DNA from: Desulfarculaceae bacterium
GTDB lineage: Bacteria > Desulfobacterota > Desulfarculia > Desulfarculales > Desulfarculaceae
Length of the DNA: 64,000 nucleotides
Direction: 5' to 3'
Assembly: GCA_021737145.1 (NCBI GenBank)
Contig: JAIPEN010000004.1
Location: 186,001-250,000, forward strand
The translations under genes and the position numbers were made by a program. Below the pieces are notes generated by a model. The model saw only the letters and a list, made by a program, of their open reading frames with translations, ran no database searches and was not told the DNA's origin. Positions 1 to 8,275 of the stretch are shown here, in pieces. The stretch's first letter is position 1. Every line of letters starts with the position of its first letter.

Positions 1-399
1 CAACAGGCCCAGGGAGGGGGGGCAATCCAAGAGGATGAAACGGTAGCGCCCGGCCAGGGAGGCCAGGGCCTCGCCCAAAAGGCGCTCGCGGCCGGCCCGC
101 CCGGCCAGCTCCACCTCGGCCCCGAAAAGGTTCACGTCAGAACCCAGGAGGTGCAGGTGCTCCAGGTCAGTGGGGCGGACCGCCTGGTCGGCCGTGGCCT
201 GGCCGATCATCACGTGATACAGGGTGGCGTTCTCGGGCTGGATCTCCACGCCCAATCCGCTGGTGGCGTTGCCCTGGGGGTCGCAGTCCACCAGCAGGGT
301 GGGCTGGCCTTCCATGGCCAGGCTGGCGGCCAGATTGACCGCCGTGGTGGTCTTGCCCACCCCGCCCTTCTGATTGGCAATGGTAATGATCCGGCCCAT
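1..399 (-). CDS. parA: ParA/Soj-type chromosome partitioning ATPase (3' end cut by window edge)
   Basis: Only the first 133 codons are inside the window; the gene runs off the left edge. The start ATG at 399 opens with MGRIITIANQKGGVGKTT, the deviant Walker A box (KGGVGKTT) of the ParA/MinD family. It is followed by LLVDCDPQGNATSGLG (Walker A') and ILLDCPPSLG (Walker B), in the order expected for Soj/ParA. These ATPases dimerise on DNA with ATP and work with ParB in origin segregation. A parB partner would be expected just beyond the left edge. It lies 93 bp downstream of secF on the same strand but is not obviously co-transcribed, because an inverted repeat sits between them. Confidence 0.95.
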   Translation of the reverse strand, partial: MGRIITIANQKGGVGKTTTAVNLAASLAMEGQPTLLVDCDPQGNATSGLGVEIQPENATLYHVMIGQATADQAVRPTDLEHLHLLGSDVNLFGAEVELAGRAGRERLLGEALASLAGRYRFILLDCPPSLGLL

Positions 400-460
400 G
401 ACCTACCACGTTAGCTGGCTCGCGCCTGTGTATCAAGCCCCAATACGGTGGCTTCCTCCC

Positions 461-481
461 GGCGGGGCCAGAGGCCCCGCC
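461..481. repeat. Perfect inverted repeat between secF and parA
   Basis: GGCGGGGCC-aga-GGCCCCGCC forms a 9-bp stem with a 3-nt loop, just after the secF stop on the minus strand. No T-run follows on either strand, so it is not a standard intrinsic terminator. It could still mark the 3' end of the sec operon or protect the mRNA. Confidence 0.5.
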
Positions 482-492
482 TCACGGCCCGG

Positions 493-1704
493 CTAGCGCT
501 TGCGGCGCTTCTTGCCGGACTTCTTGCCCTTGCGCTTGCGCGCGCTGGCCTGCTTGGCCGGGCTCACCGGTATGGCCGGAACCGGCTCGGGCGTGGGCTC
601 GGGCCGGGGCTGGGCCGCGGGCCGGGAAGCCCGCCGGGTGAATACGGAGTCTCCTTCGGGCAGCAGCAGCAGAATGGGGCTGGCCACGAAGATGGAGGAG
701 TAGGTGCCCACCACCACGCCCACCAGCAGGGCCAGGGCGAAGTCCTGGATCACCCCGCCGCCCAGGATGTAGAGGCTGCCCAGCACCACCAGGGTGGTGC
801 TCGAAGTCAGGATGGTGCGGCTCAAGGTCTGGTTGACCGAGGAGTTGATCACCTCTCCCAGCTCCAGCTTGCCCGCCCGCTTGAGGTTCTCGCGGATGCG
901 GTCGTAGACGATGATGGTGTCGTTGAGCGAGTAACCGATGATGGTCAGCAGGGCGGCCACCGTGGCCAGGGTGAATTCCTTGTCCAGCAGGCTGAACACG
1001 CCCACGGTGATGGCCACGTCGTGGATCAGGGCCACGATGGCCCCCAAGGCGTAGCGCAGCTTCAGAAGCCAGCAAAGACCCACCGTGACCACCAGCGAGG
1101 TCAAGATGAGCCAGACCGTGCCGCCTCCCGGCTGGCCTCCCGCCGCGCTTATGAGGGTCTGCACCAGCAGGGTGGCCCCCACCAGCACCGCGGCCATGAC
1201 CGCGGCCAACCCCCACTTCTGCTCAAAACGGCCGGAGATGTACACCACGATCAACAGGATGGCGTAGAAGATGGCCAGCAGGGCCTTTTCGCGCAAGTCG
1301 GCCCCCACCTTGGGGCCCACCATCTCCACCCGGCGCACCTCCACCTTGCCCTTGCCATAAGTGGCGGACAGGGTTTCGCGCACCCGGTCGGAAAGGCCTT
1401 GCAGCTTGAGGCCTTGGTTCTCGTCGCGGACGAGGAACTCCTTGCGTCCCTCCCCTCCGAAGCTCTGCACCAGGGCCTGGCCCATGCCGATGGGCTCCAG
1501 GGCCTTTTTGATGGACGCCGCGTCGGTGGATTCGGTGAAGCGGACCTGCACCAGGATGCCGCCGGCGAAATCGATGCCCAGGTTGGGGCCGCCTTGCACG
1601 AACAGGCTCACCACCGTGGCCAAAATAAGCAGGCCGCTGAGGATGAACGCCTTGAAGCGCTGCCCAACGAAATTGATATTTACATCCGGTTTTATGAATT
1701 GCAT
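493..1704 (-). CDS. secF: Protein translocase subunit SecF
   Basis: This 403-residue inner-membrane protein pairs with SecD to use proton-motive force in late Sec export. The sequence has an N-terminal membrane segment (about residues 17-36), the conserved GIDFAGGILVQVRF segment, a periplasmic domain, and a C-terminal five-helix RND-like bundle with the SLNDTIIVYDRIREN motif. The tail after about residue 350 is rich in Pro, Arg and Lys and is probably cytoplasmic. ATG at 1704 has GGAG six bases upstream. It lies directly downstream of secD in the queA-tgt-yajC-secD-secF operon order common in bacteria. Confidence 0.97.
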   Translation of the reverse strand: MQFIKPDVNINFVGQRFKAFILSGLLILATVVSLFVQGGPNLGIDFAGGILVQVRFTESTDAASIKKALEPIGMGQALVQSFGGEGRKEFLVRDENQGLKLQGLSDRVRETLSATYGKGKVEVRRVEMVGPKVGADLREKALLAIFYAILLIVVYISGRFEQKWGLAAVMAAVLVGATLLVQTLISAAGGQPGGGTVWLILTSLVVTVGLCWLLKLRYALGAIVALIHDVAITVGVFSLLDKEFTLATVAALLTIIGYSLNDTIIVYDRIRENLKRAGKLELGEVINSSVNQTLSRTILTSSTTLVVLGSLYILGGGVIQDFALALLVGVVVGTYSSIFVASPILLLLPEGDSVFTRRASRPAAQPRPEPTPEPVPAIPVSPAKQASARKRKGKKSGKKRRKR

Positions 1705-1726
1705 GGGTGCTCCGGGTTGGGCAAAC

Positions 1727-3331
1727 CTAGATCAGAAGCCGCTTGGGCCTGAACTGGTGCAGATAAAGATCGAACAACAGCCGGGTGAAGGTGATGGCCG
1801 TGAACAGGGAGCTGGCGATACCTATGGACAGGGTCACCGCGAAGCCCCTGATGGGCCCGGTCCCGAACTGGAACAGCACCAGGGCGGCGATCAAGGTGGT
1901 TATGTTGGCGTCCAGAATGGTCAGGGTGGCCTTGCCGTAGCCGGCCTCCACCGCCGCGTAGGGCGTCTTGCCCAGCCTGAGCTCTTCGCGCACCCTCTCG
2001 AAGATCAGCACGTTGGCGTCCACCGCCATGCCGATGGTCAGGATGATGCCCGCGATGCCCGGCAGGGTCAGGGTGGCCTGGAAAGCGGCCAGGGCGGCGG
2101 TGATGAGCACCAGGTTCAACAGCAGGGCCAGGTTGGCGATCACCCCGGCCAGGCGGTAGTAGATCAGGATGAACAGGACCACCAGCACGAAGCCGACCGC
2201 CATGGAGGTGATGCCCTGGTCGATGGAGTCGCGGCCCAGGCTGGGGCCCACGGTCCTTTCTTCCAGGATGCGCACCGGGGCCGGCAGGGCGCCGGAGCGC
2301 AGCACCACCGCCAGGTCGCGGGCCTCTTCCATGGAGAAGTCGCCGGTGATGCGCGCCTCGCCGCCGGTGATGGCTTCCTGGATCACCGGGGCGGACTGCA
2401 CCTTGCCGTCCAACACGATGGCCAGGCGCTTTTTCACATTGCGGCTGGTCACGTCCGCGAACTGGCGGGCGCCGCGGCTGTCAAAGGCGATGGAAACATA
2501 GGGCTCGCTGTACTGCGAGTCGATCTGCACCCGGGCGTCGGTGATGTTGGCTCCGGTCATGGCCACCCTGCGGCGCACCACGATGGGCTCCTTGCTCACC
2601 CGGCCCGAGGCCCGGTCGCGGCGGTAGAGATATAGCAGCTCGTCGCCCGGCGGCAGAGCGCTCTTGCTCACCGAGGAGGGATTCACCGAATCGTCCACCA
2701 GCTTGAACTCCAGCTGGGCGGTCTTGCCGATTAGGGCCACCGCCCGCTGGGGATCCTTGATGCCGGGGAGCTGAATCAAGATACGGCCGTCGGCCTGGGG
2801 CAAAATCTCCGGCTCGCTGACCCCGAACTGGTCCACCCGGTTGCGGATGGTTTCCAGAGCCTGAGTGGAGGCCTGCTCGGCGATGTGCTTGACCGCCGCG
2901 GCGCTCAGCTTCATGGTCAGGGCGATCTTGCCGTCGTTCAGGGTGCGGGCCGAGGCCACGCTGTAATCCGGGTAGCCCTGCTTGATCAGATCCTCCAGCT
3001 TGGCCCGGTCGTTTTCATGCAACAGGGTCACGCTGATCTGGTTGCCGGGCTCGGCCTGGGGCCGGATGGCGCGTATCTTTTCCTCGCGCATCCTTCGGAT
3101 GAGCTCCTGGCTGGTGCGCTCCACCGAGGCTTCCACCGCCTTGGCGGTCTCCACCTCCAGGATCAGGTGCATGCCTCCCTGCAGGTCCAGGCCCAGATGA
3201 ATCTTGTCGCTGGGCAGATAGCTGGTCCACCAGCTGGGCATCTTGCCGCCCATGGTGGGCACCAAATACAACAGAGCCAGGATGATGACCACCCCCACCA
3301 GGATGGCTTTCATGGCGAAGTTCTTAGACAA
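1727..3331 (-). CDS. secD: Protein translocase subunit SecD
   Basis: This is a 534-residue membrane protein of the SecDF complex. An N-terminal membrane helix (about residues 8-27) is followed by the family motif LGLDLQGGMHLILEVE, a large periplasmic domain (P1 and head regions) and a C-terminal membrane bundle containing GMAVDANVLIFERVREE. The TTG at 3331 has GGAG six bases upstream (AGGAGCGGACC), so it is preferred to the in-frame ATG six codons later. It precedes secF by 22 bp and follows yajC, indicating one operon. Confidence 0.97.
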   Translation of the reverse strand: MSKNFAMKAILVGVVIILALLYLVPTMGGKMPSWWTSYLPSDKIHLGLDLQGGMHLILEVETAKAVEASVERTSQELIRRMREEKIRAIRPQAEPGNQISVTLLHENDRAKLEDLIKQGYPDYSVASARTLNDGKIALTMKLSAAAVKHIAEQASTQALETIRNRVDQFGVSEPEILPQADGRILIQLPGIKDPQRAVALIGKTAQLEFKLVDDSVNPSSVSKSALPPGDELLYLYRRDRASGRVSKEPIVVRRRVAMTGANITDARVQIDSQYSEPYVSIAFDSRGARQFADVTSRNVKKRLAIVLDGKVQSAPVIQEAITGGEARITGDFSMEEARDLAVVLRSGALPAPVRILEERTVGPSLGRDSIDQGITSMAVGFVLVVLFILIYYRLAGVIANLALLLNLVLITAALAAFQATLTLPGIAGIILTIGMAVDANVLIFERVREELRLGKTPYAAVEAGYGKATLTILDANITTLIAALVLFQFGTGPIRGFAVTLSIGIASSLFTAITFTRLLFDLYLHQFRPKRLLI

Positions 3332-3404
3332 GGTCCGCTCCTAACGAATGGGCTCCCCGCGCCCGGCGGACGCCGGCGCGGGGATATCAACAATGAACTG
3401 GCCG

Positions 3405-3779
3405 CTACTTCTTGGGCGGCGGAGGCGGAGGGGTGTCGCCGCCGGCCACGCCGGCCACGTGCCCCCGGCTGACCTTGATGCGCACCTGGGGAGCGATCTC
3501 GATGGTCAGGGTGGTGTCGTCCAGGCCGGTGATGCGCCCGTAGATGCCGCCGTTGGTCAGCACCTTGTCGCCCTTGCGCAGGTTGGCCAGCAGCTCCTTA
3601 TGAGCCTTGGCTTTTTTCTGCTGGGGCCGGATGAGCAGGAAGTAGAAGATCACGAACATCAGGACCAGCATGGGGATGGGGCCGGAAAGCAGGCCGCCCA
3701 GTCCGCCGCCGCCATCTTCGCCGCCCTTAGAGGCCCCGGTCATGGCCCAGGCAACACCGGTGTTCAACCAGTCAAACAT
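3405..3779 (-). CDS. yajC: Preprotein translocase accessory subunit YajC
   Basis: This small single-pass membrane protein associates with SecDF. A glycine-rich stretch leads into a hydrophobic helix (PIPMLVLMFVIFYFLLIRP), then the family signature RPQQKKAKAHKELLANLRKGDKVLTNGG. The C-terminus ends in a proline run. Two adjacent ATGs exist (3782 and 3779). The GGAGG box is only two bases from the first and five from the second, so 3779 is chosen. It sits between tgt and secD in the conserved order. Confidence 0.95.
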   Translation of the reverse strand: MFDWLNTGVAWAMTGASKGGEDGGGGLGGLLSGPIPMLVLMFVIFYFLLIRPQQKKAKAHKELLANLRKGDKVLTNGGIYGRITGLDDTTLTIEIAPQVRIKVSRGHVAGVAGGDTPPPPPPKK

Positions 3780-3789
3780 CATTTCCTCC

Positions 3790-4923
3790 CTAGGTTAAGG
3801 CTGCCCGCGCCTGGCCGGTGGGCTCCAGGCCCGCCAGAATTTCGCGAGCATAGCTTTGGTATCTGTTTTCGGCGATGGCCTTCCTGAGGCCGGCCATCAG
3901 CTTCAAAATGTAGTGCAGATTGTGGATGGTGTTCAAGCGGTAAGCCAACAGCTCGCGCGCGTTGAACAAATGCCGCAGATAGGCCCGGCTGTAGCGCCGG
4001 CAGGTCAGGCATTGGCAGCTTTCCTCCACCGGGGCGGGGTCGTCCTTGAAGCGGCTGTTTTTCAAATTCAGGCGTCCCCGGGCCGTGAGCAAGGTGCCGG
4101 TGCGGGCCATGCGGGTGGGCAGCACGCAGTCGAACAAGTCCACCCCCAGGCCCACGCAGCGCACCAGGTCGGCCGGCTCCCCCACTCCCATGAGGTACAC
4201 CGGTTTATGGGCCGGAAGCTGGGGCACGGTCTGAGCGATCACCTCCATCATCTGCTCCTTGGGCTCGCCCACGCTCAGGCCTCCCAAGGCATAGCCGTCC
4301 AAGTCCAGAGAGCCAAGCAACTCCACGGATAGGCTACGCAGGTCACTATACACCCCACCCTGCACAATGCCCAGCAGTGCGCCGCCCTTTTCGCTCCGCG
4401 CGTCCAGGGCGCGCCGGGCCCAGCGGGCGTCGCGCTTGAGCGACTGCTCCAGATATTCGCGCGGCGAACCCGGCGGGGGGCACTCGTCGAGCATCATCAT
4501 CAGGTCCGAGCCCAGGCCCTCCTGGGCCTCGATCGCCGTCTCCGGGGTCAGGCGCAGCAGGTCCCCGTCCAGATGGGAGCGGAAGCTCACCCCGTCTTCG
4601 TCCAGGCGGCGCAGCCCGCTGAGGGAAAAAACCTGGAACCCGCCGCTGTCGGTGAGGATGGGGCCGGGCCAGTCCATGAAGCCGTGCAGCCCGCCCAGGG
4701 CGCGCACCGTGTCCACTCCGGGCCGGATCATAAGATGATAGGTGTTGCCCAGGATCATGTCCGCGCCCAGGGCCGAGACCTCCTCGGGCAACAGGCCCTT
4801 GACCGTGCCCTGGGTGCCCACGGGCATGAAGGCGGGCAGGCGCACCTGCCCCCGCCGGGTGCCCAGGCTCCCGGTGCGGGCTTGGCCGTCGGTGGCGGTT
4901 ATGTCCAGGCTCAGGCGGCTCAT
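3790..4923 (-). CDS. tgt: tRNA-guanine transglycosylase
   Basis: This enzyme exchanges guanine 34 of GUN-anticodon tRNAs for preQ1 in queuosine synthesis. The 377-residue protein shows TDSGGFQVFSL, the nucleophile region LFDCVLPTRMARTG, and a zinc site CxCxxC followed by a distant His (ESCQCLTCRRYSRAY ... NTIHN). The open frame extends 22 codons further upstream, but the family begins at MSRLSLDITATDG (4923). That ATG lies one base after the queA stop, indicating translational coupling. It acts directly before QueA in the pathway. Confidence 0.96.
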   Translation of the reverse strand: MSRLSLDITATDGQARTGSLGTRRGQVRLPAFMPVGTQGTVKGLLPEEVSALGADMILGNTYHLMIRPGVDTVRALGGLHGFMDWPGPILTDSGGFQVFSLSGLRRLDEDGVSFRSHLDGDLLRLTPETAIEAQEGLGSDLMMMLDECPPPGSPREYLEQSLKRDARWARRALDARSEKGGALLGIVQGGVYSDLRSLSVELLGSLDLDGYALGGLSVGEPKEQMMEVIAQTVPQLPAHKPVYLMGVGEPADLVRCVGLGVDLFDCVLPTRMARTGTLLTARGRLNLKNSRFKDDPAPVEESCQCLTCRRYSRAYLRHLFNARELLAYRLNTIHNLHYILKLMAGLRKAIAENRYQSYAREILAGLEPTGQARAALT

Positions 4924-4924
4924 C

Positions 4925-6016
4925 TCACACCACCAGCATGGCGTCGCCGTAGCTGTAGAAGCGGTAGCCCCGCTCAATGGCCGAGGCATAGGCGCGCAGC
5001 ACCCGCTCGCGCCCGGCCAGGGCGGCCACCAGCATGATCAGGGTGGTGCGGGGCAGATGGAAATTGGTGAGGATGCCGTCGGCCGCGCGGAACCGGTGGC
5101 CCGGCGCGATGAACAGGTCGCACCAGCCCTCGCCCGCCTGGGGCACCCCTCCCGGCCCGGCCTTGAACTCCAGGGCCCTGAGGCTGGTGGTGCCCACCGC
5201 GATGACCCTGCCTCCCCGGGCTTTGGCCTCGGCCACCGCCTGGCTGGCCTCGGGGGGCACGCGCACCCATTCGGCGTGCAGGCGTCCGGCGGCCAGGTCG
5301 GCCGGATCGGGCTCGGCAAAGGTGCCGTAGCCCACGTGCAGGGTGAGGCGGGTGTGCTCCACGCCCCGGCGCTCCAGGGCGGCCAGCAGCTCCCGGCTCA
5401 GGTGCAGGCCGGCGGTGGGCGCGGCCACCGCCCCGGCGTGGGCGGCATAGACGGTCTGATAGCGGTCCCGGTCTCCGGTGTCCGGTCCCTGGGGCCGCTT
5501 TATGTAAGGCGGCAGGGGGGTGGCCCCCCGTCCGGCGGCCAGCTCCAGGGCCGGGGCGGGAAACTCCACCAGGGCCTTGCCCCGCTCCCCGCGCTCCAGC
5601 ACCTTCAGCTCCACCTCGGGCTCGCCGGGCAAAAGCAGCCGCGCCCCCTGCTTGACCGGCCGGTGGGAGCGCAGCAGGCACTGGTGCAGCTCGCGTCCGC
5701 CCGCTCGGCGGCGCTGGGGTTGGGCCGGGGATAATAGGAGCAGCTCCACCCGTCCGCCGGTGGGCTTGAGGGCGCTCAGGCGGGCGGGCACCACCTGGGT
5801 GTCGTTGAGCACCAGCAGGTCACCCTCCCGCAGCAACCGGGGCAGCCAGGCCACCTTGTGGTGGCCCAGCTCGCCGCCCTGCCGGGTTAGGGTCATCAGG
5901 CGCGCCTGCACCCGGCGGCGGGCCGGGCTCTGGGCGATCATCTCCGGCGGCAGATGATAATCATAAGCTGCCGGGTCCGAGGCGGGGCCTGGATATGGAC
6001 GGCTGGTCTGGGGCAT
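4925..6016 (-). CDS. queA: S-adenosylmethionine:tRNA ribosyltransferase-isomerase
   Basis: QueA transfers and isomerises the ribosyl of SAM onto preQ1-tRNA to give epoxyqueuosine. The 363-residue frame has the family pattern: YDYHLPPEMIAQSPA near the N-terminus, LLVLNDTQVVPARL, PPYIKRP, the AHAGAVAAPTAGLHL motif, LHVGYGTF, and IMLVAALAGRE near the C-terminus. It is the first gene of the group that continues with tgt, yajC, secD and secF on the same strand. Confidence 0.96.
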   Translation of the reverse strand: MPQTSRPYPGPASDPAAYDYHLPPEMIAQSPARRRVQARLMTLTRQGGELGHHKVAWLPRLLREGDLLVLNDTQVVPARLSALKPTGGRVELLLLSPAQPQRRRAGGRELHQCLLRSHRPVKQGARLLLPGEPEVELKVLERGERGKALVEFPAPALELAAGRGATPLPPYIKRPQGPDTGDRDRYQTVYAAHAGAVAAPTAGLHLSRELLAALERRGVEHTRLTLHVGYGTFAEPDPADLAAGRLHAEWVRVPPEASQAVAEAKARGGRVIAVGTTSLRALEFKAGPGGVPQAGEGWCDLFIAPGHRFRAADGILTNFHLPRTTLIMLVAALAGRERVLRAYASAIERGYRFYSYGDAMLVV

Positions 6017-6202
6017 GGTTCCCGTGGAACGCTCTCAATAAGTTCACCGGGTCTTTCCCGGACAATTCAACGGCTTACCCCGCCTAATCCCGCGCGGGCG
6101 CGGCCGAGGTTAGAACTATGCATGATATTCTGCCCTCTGGGGGTTGTCAAGCGGGGCCGGCCGGGGCAACTGCTTGATTCCCGTGGGAATGAGGGTTTTC
6201 CC

Positions 6203-6208
6203 TTGACA
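6203..6208 (+). promoter_or_regulatory. Possible -35 box upstream of small zinc-ribbon gene
   Basis: A perfect TTGACA lies 88 bp upstream of the start at 6296, just after an inverted repeat ATTCCC-gt-GGGAAT (6177-6190). No convincing -10 box stands at 16-18 bp, so this is only suggestive. The rest of 6017-6295 shows no other feature. Confidence 0.25.
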
Positions 6209-6295
6209 GAGGAGCACCCGCCAAACAACCATAGGCAGGTAATTTCGTCCCGCCCAGCCGGGCGCCCCATTTCACACCTTAACCGGAGTGGGCAG

Positions 6296-6472
6296 ATGTC
6301 CATATACGTCAAGTGCAAGACCGAGGATTGCGACAACGAGATCCTGGCCCCGGAGTACGCTCAGACTCCCATGGAGAAGCTCGAAGACGCCCTGCACAAG
6401 AAGAACTACTACCTGTGCCCCAAGTGTGGGAAGGTGAATCCCTATCTCACGGAAGATCACTTCGAGAAGTAG
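6296..6472 (+). CDS. Small zinc-ribbon protein of unknown function
   Basis: This 58-residue protein begins MSIYVKCKTEDCDNEIL and ends with YYLCPKCGKVNPYLTEDHFEK. Two Cys pairs (C7/C12 and CPKC) look like a rubredoxin-type or zinc-ribbon knuckle. A GGAG box lies upstream of the ATG at 6296. The longer open frame upstream has no family-like sequence and is discarded. It stands alone between divergent queA and a convergent membrane-protein gene. The function cannot be assigned. Confidence 0.75.
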   Translation: MSIYVKCKTEDCDNEILAPEYAQTPMEKLEDALHKKNYYLCPKCGKVNPYLTEDHFEK

Positions 6473-6536
6473 GCGTCTGAAACAGCCGGATGCACGGGGT
6501 GGGTCTTTTGCGGCCCGCCCCGCGCCCGTTGCGGGC

Positions 6537-7238
6537 TCAGGGCTGGCGCTTGTCTACGCTGCCCACCGCCTTGACCCCCAGCATCACCAGCAGGCGCAGG
6601 AACTCGATCACGAACAGGCCGGCCACCACCAGGGCCACCACCGACAGCAAGCGAGGCAGGAAGTTTTCCCAGTCCCACTGGGTGCCTGAAAACACACCCT
6701 CTTCCTCGAAGAGCCAGTTCAACAGAGAGTAGCCCCCGCGCGTCCTGGGACGCCGGTTCTCCCTTTCCAGCAGGCCCACCGCCTCGCCCTTGACCTGACC
6801 GGGGAACAGCAAACGCATGAGCACCGGAATGCCGGGCTCGGGCAGCCGGGTGGCCTGGGAGATGCGGCTGCGCTCGGTGGGGGTTCTGGTGCGCCTCACC
6901 CGGCTGTGGCTCAGGTCGCCATAGACCATGTAGAGCTGGGCCGAGAGCACCGGCAAGACGGTTAGGGGATCCCGCTCGAAATTGACCAGCTCCAGCCAGT
7001 GCTCGTCGCGGATAAGCTCGGCAGAGAGCAAGGGCAGTTCGTCAACGTCCAGGTAGACGTCCCAGCCCATGCCCCGCTGGGGGGGAGGATCGCTGAAGTC
7101 ATCGATCCTGACGGAGCGGTAATTGGTGTCTTCCTTGACCAGCCAGGGGGTGCCGAAGGGGTAGGACCAGGCGAAGGACGCCATCCCCACTGCGACAAGC
7201 AAGGTCAGGAGCACCGCCGGAATCAGGCGAAACTTCAA
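6537..7238 (-). CDS. Conserved hypothetical membrane-anchored protein
   Basis: The product has about 233 residues. It has an N-terminal hydrophobic segment (signal peptide or anchor, FRLIPAVLLTLLVAVGMASFAWS), a hydrophilic middle probably outside the membrane, and a C-terminal helix (LLSVVALVVAGLFVIEFLRLLVML). TTG at 7238 is chosen because GGAGG lies eight bases upstream; an earlier in-frame TTG at 7253 overlaps that box. No family is recognised. The two-helix topology with a roughly 150-residue domain between could suit an envelope scaffold, but this is a guess. Confidence 0.65.
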   Translation of the reverse strand: MKFRLIPAVLLTLLVAVGMASFAWSYPFGTPWLVKEDTNYRSVRIDDFSDPPPQRGMGWDVYLDVDELPLLSAELIRDEHWLELVNFERDPLTVLPVLSAQLYMVYGDLSHSRVRRTRTPTERSRISQATRLPEPGIPVLMRLLFPGQVKGEAVGLLERENRRPRTRGGYSLLNWLFEEEGVFSGTQWDWENFLPRLLSVVALVVAGLFVIEFLRLLVMLGVKAVGSVDKRQP

Positions 7239-7416
7239 GCTGTTCCCCTCCAATATAGCAGCGCGGACCCAGCGCCCTTATTTACCTAATATATCATTTC
7301 GGCCCAATCAAACCAATAGGGAGCCCCCGGGGATTGCGCGGGAAGACCGCCGACTTGACACGGCCCCTCCCATGGCTTAGCGTGCCACAAGCGGCAACTT
7401 CCGGCGGGAGGACACG

Positions 7417-8037
7417 GTGGCCCAGATGATGCGCGACTTTGATTGGCGTCAGCCCTCCACCTTTTTGCCGGTGGTCATGGCCGCGGCATTCCGCCCCCGG
7501 CAGTTTTTCAAACAGATGCATAACCGGGGGGACATCCTCAGCCCCCTCATCTTCCTGCTCATGGTGCACCTGACCACCTGGGCCGGCACCATGCTGGCCG
7601 CGGTGGTGCTCCAGGGAGCGCCCGCCGTGGCCGTGGCCGCCGGGCTGCTGCAAAACCTGCTCAAGGTATTGATTTTCGCGATTTTCTTTTACACCATCGG
7701 TCACCACGTAATGCGCAACCCCTACCCGCTCAGCGGTTTCCTGCGCATCTACGCCTATGCCAGCGGCATCTGGATCGTCACCGCCCTGGCCCCTTTCCTG
7801 CCCCTGAGCTTAAGCATGCCCCTGACGGCCATCCTGGCCTTTTACGTGCTCTTTCTGCTTTTCGCCGGGCTCCGGGACGCGGCCGAGATGTCCACTCCCC
7901 TGGCCGCGGGAGTGCTGGTCCTGGCGGTGGTGGGCATGGTGCTGCTGATGTACCTGATCACCCCGGCCCAGGTGGCCGGGCCTATTGCTGGGGGAAGCGT
8001 TCCCGGATCGCCCGCTCCAGGCGGGGCCGGTAGATAA
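7417..8037 (+). CDS. Yip1-domain integral membrane protein
   Basis: This 206-residue protein resembles the bacterial Yip1 family. A short N-terminal segment ending in RPRQFFKQMHNRGD is followed by about five hydrophobic helices, beginning with SPLIFLLMVHLTTWAGTML. The motif RIYAYASGIW before a late helix is typical of the family. GTG at 7417 is supported by GGGAGG five bases upstream. The 3' end overlaps an opposite-strand small gene by 56 bp. The specific role is unknown. Confidence 0.7.
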   Translation: MAQMMRDFDWRQPSTFLPVVMAAAFRPRQFFKQMHNRGDILSPLIFLLMVHLTTWAGTMLAAVVLQGAPAVAVAAGLLQNLLKVLIFAIFFYTIGHHVMRNPYPLSGFLRIYAYASGIWIVTALAPFLPLSLSMPLTAILAFYVLFLLFAGLRDAAEMSTPLAAGVLVLAVVGMVLLMYLITPAQVAGPIAGGSVPGSPAPGGAGR

Positions 8038-8248
8038 GATCAAAAGTTGCCATTTTGTCGGGAAAGAGTCTCTCGGCCAGTCGGCGCACCCGCTGGGCCA
8101 GGGCCAGGGCCTGCCCGTGCTCCATGACCCGGCTCCGGACGATGGCGTCCAAGGCCCCGTCCACCGCCTTGGCCAAGAGCTTGGCCCGCATCTTTTCGGC
8201 CGCCGCCGCTGTAGCACCTAGTCGCATGATGTAATAAGATAGCAGCAT
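7982..8248 (-). CDS. Small hypothetical protein overlapping the Yip1 gene tail
   Basis: This 88-residue frame on the minus strand encodes a helical, charged sequence (AEKMRAKLLAKAVDGALDAIVRSRVMEHGQALALAQRVRRLAERLF). Third-position GC is high as in neighbouring genes, which favours a real gene over a shadow. The start is uncertain: ATG at 8248 and ATG at 8227 both lack a good ribosome site. It overlaps the end of the + strand Yip1 gene by 56 bp and lies 27 bp from the next + strand gene. No family is recognised. Confidence 0.5.
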   Translation of the reverse strand: MLLSYYIMRLGATAAAAEKMRAKLLAKAVDGALDAIVRSRVMEHGQALALAQRVRRLAERLFPDKMATFDLIYRPRLERAIRERFPQQ

Positions 8249-8275
8249 TCAACACCATTGTCGCGGGAGTTCAAG

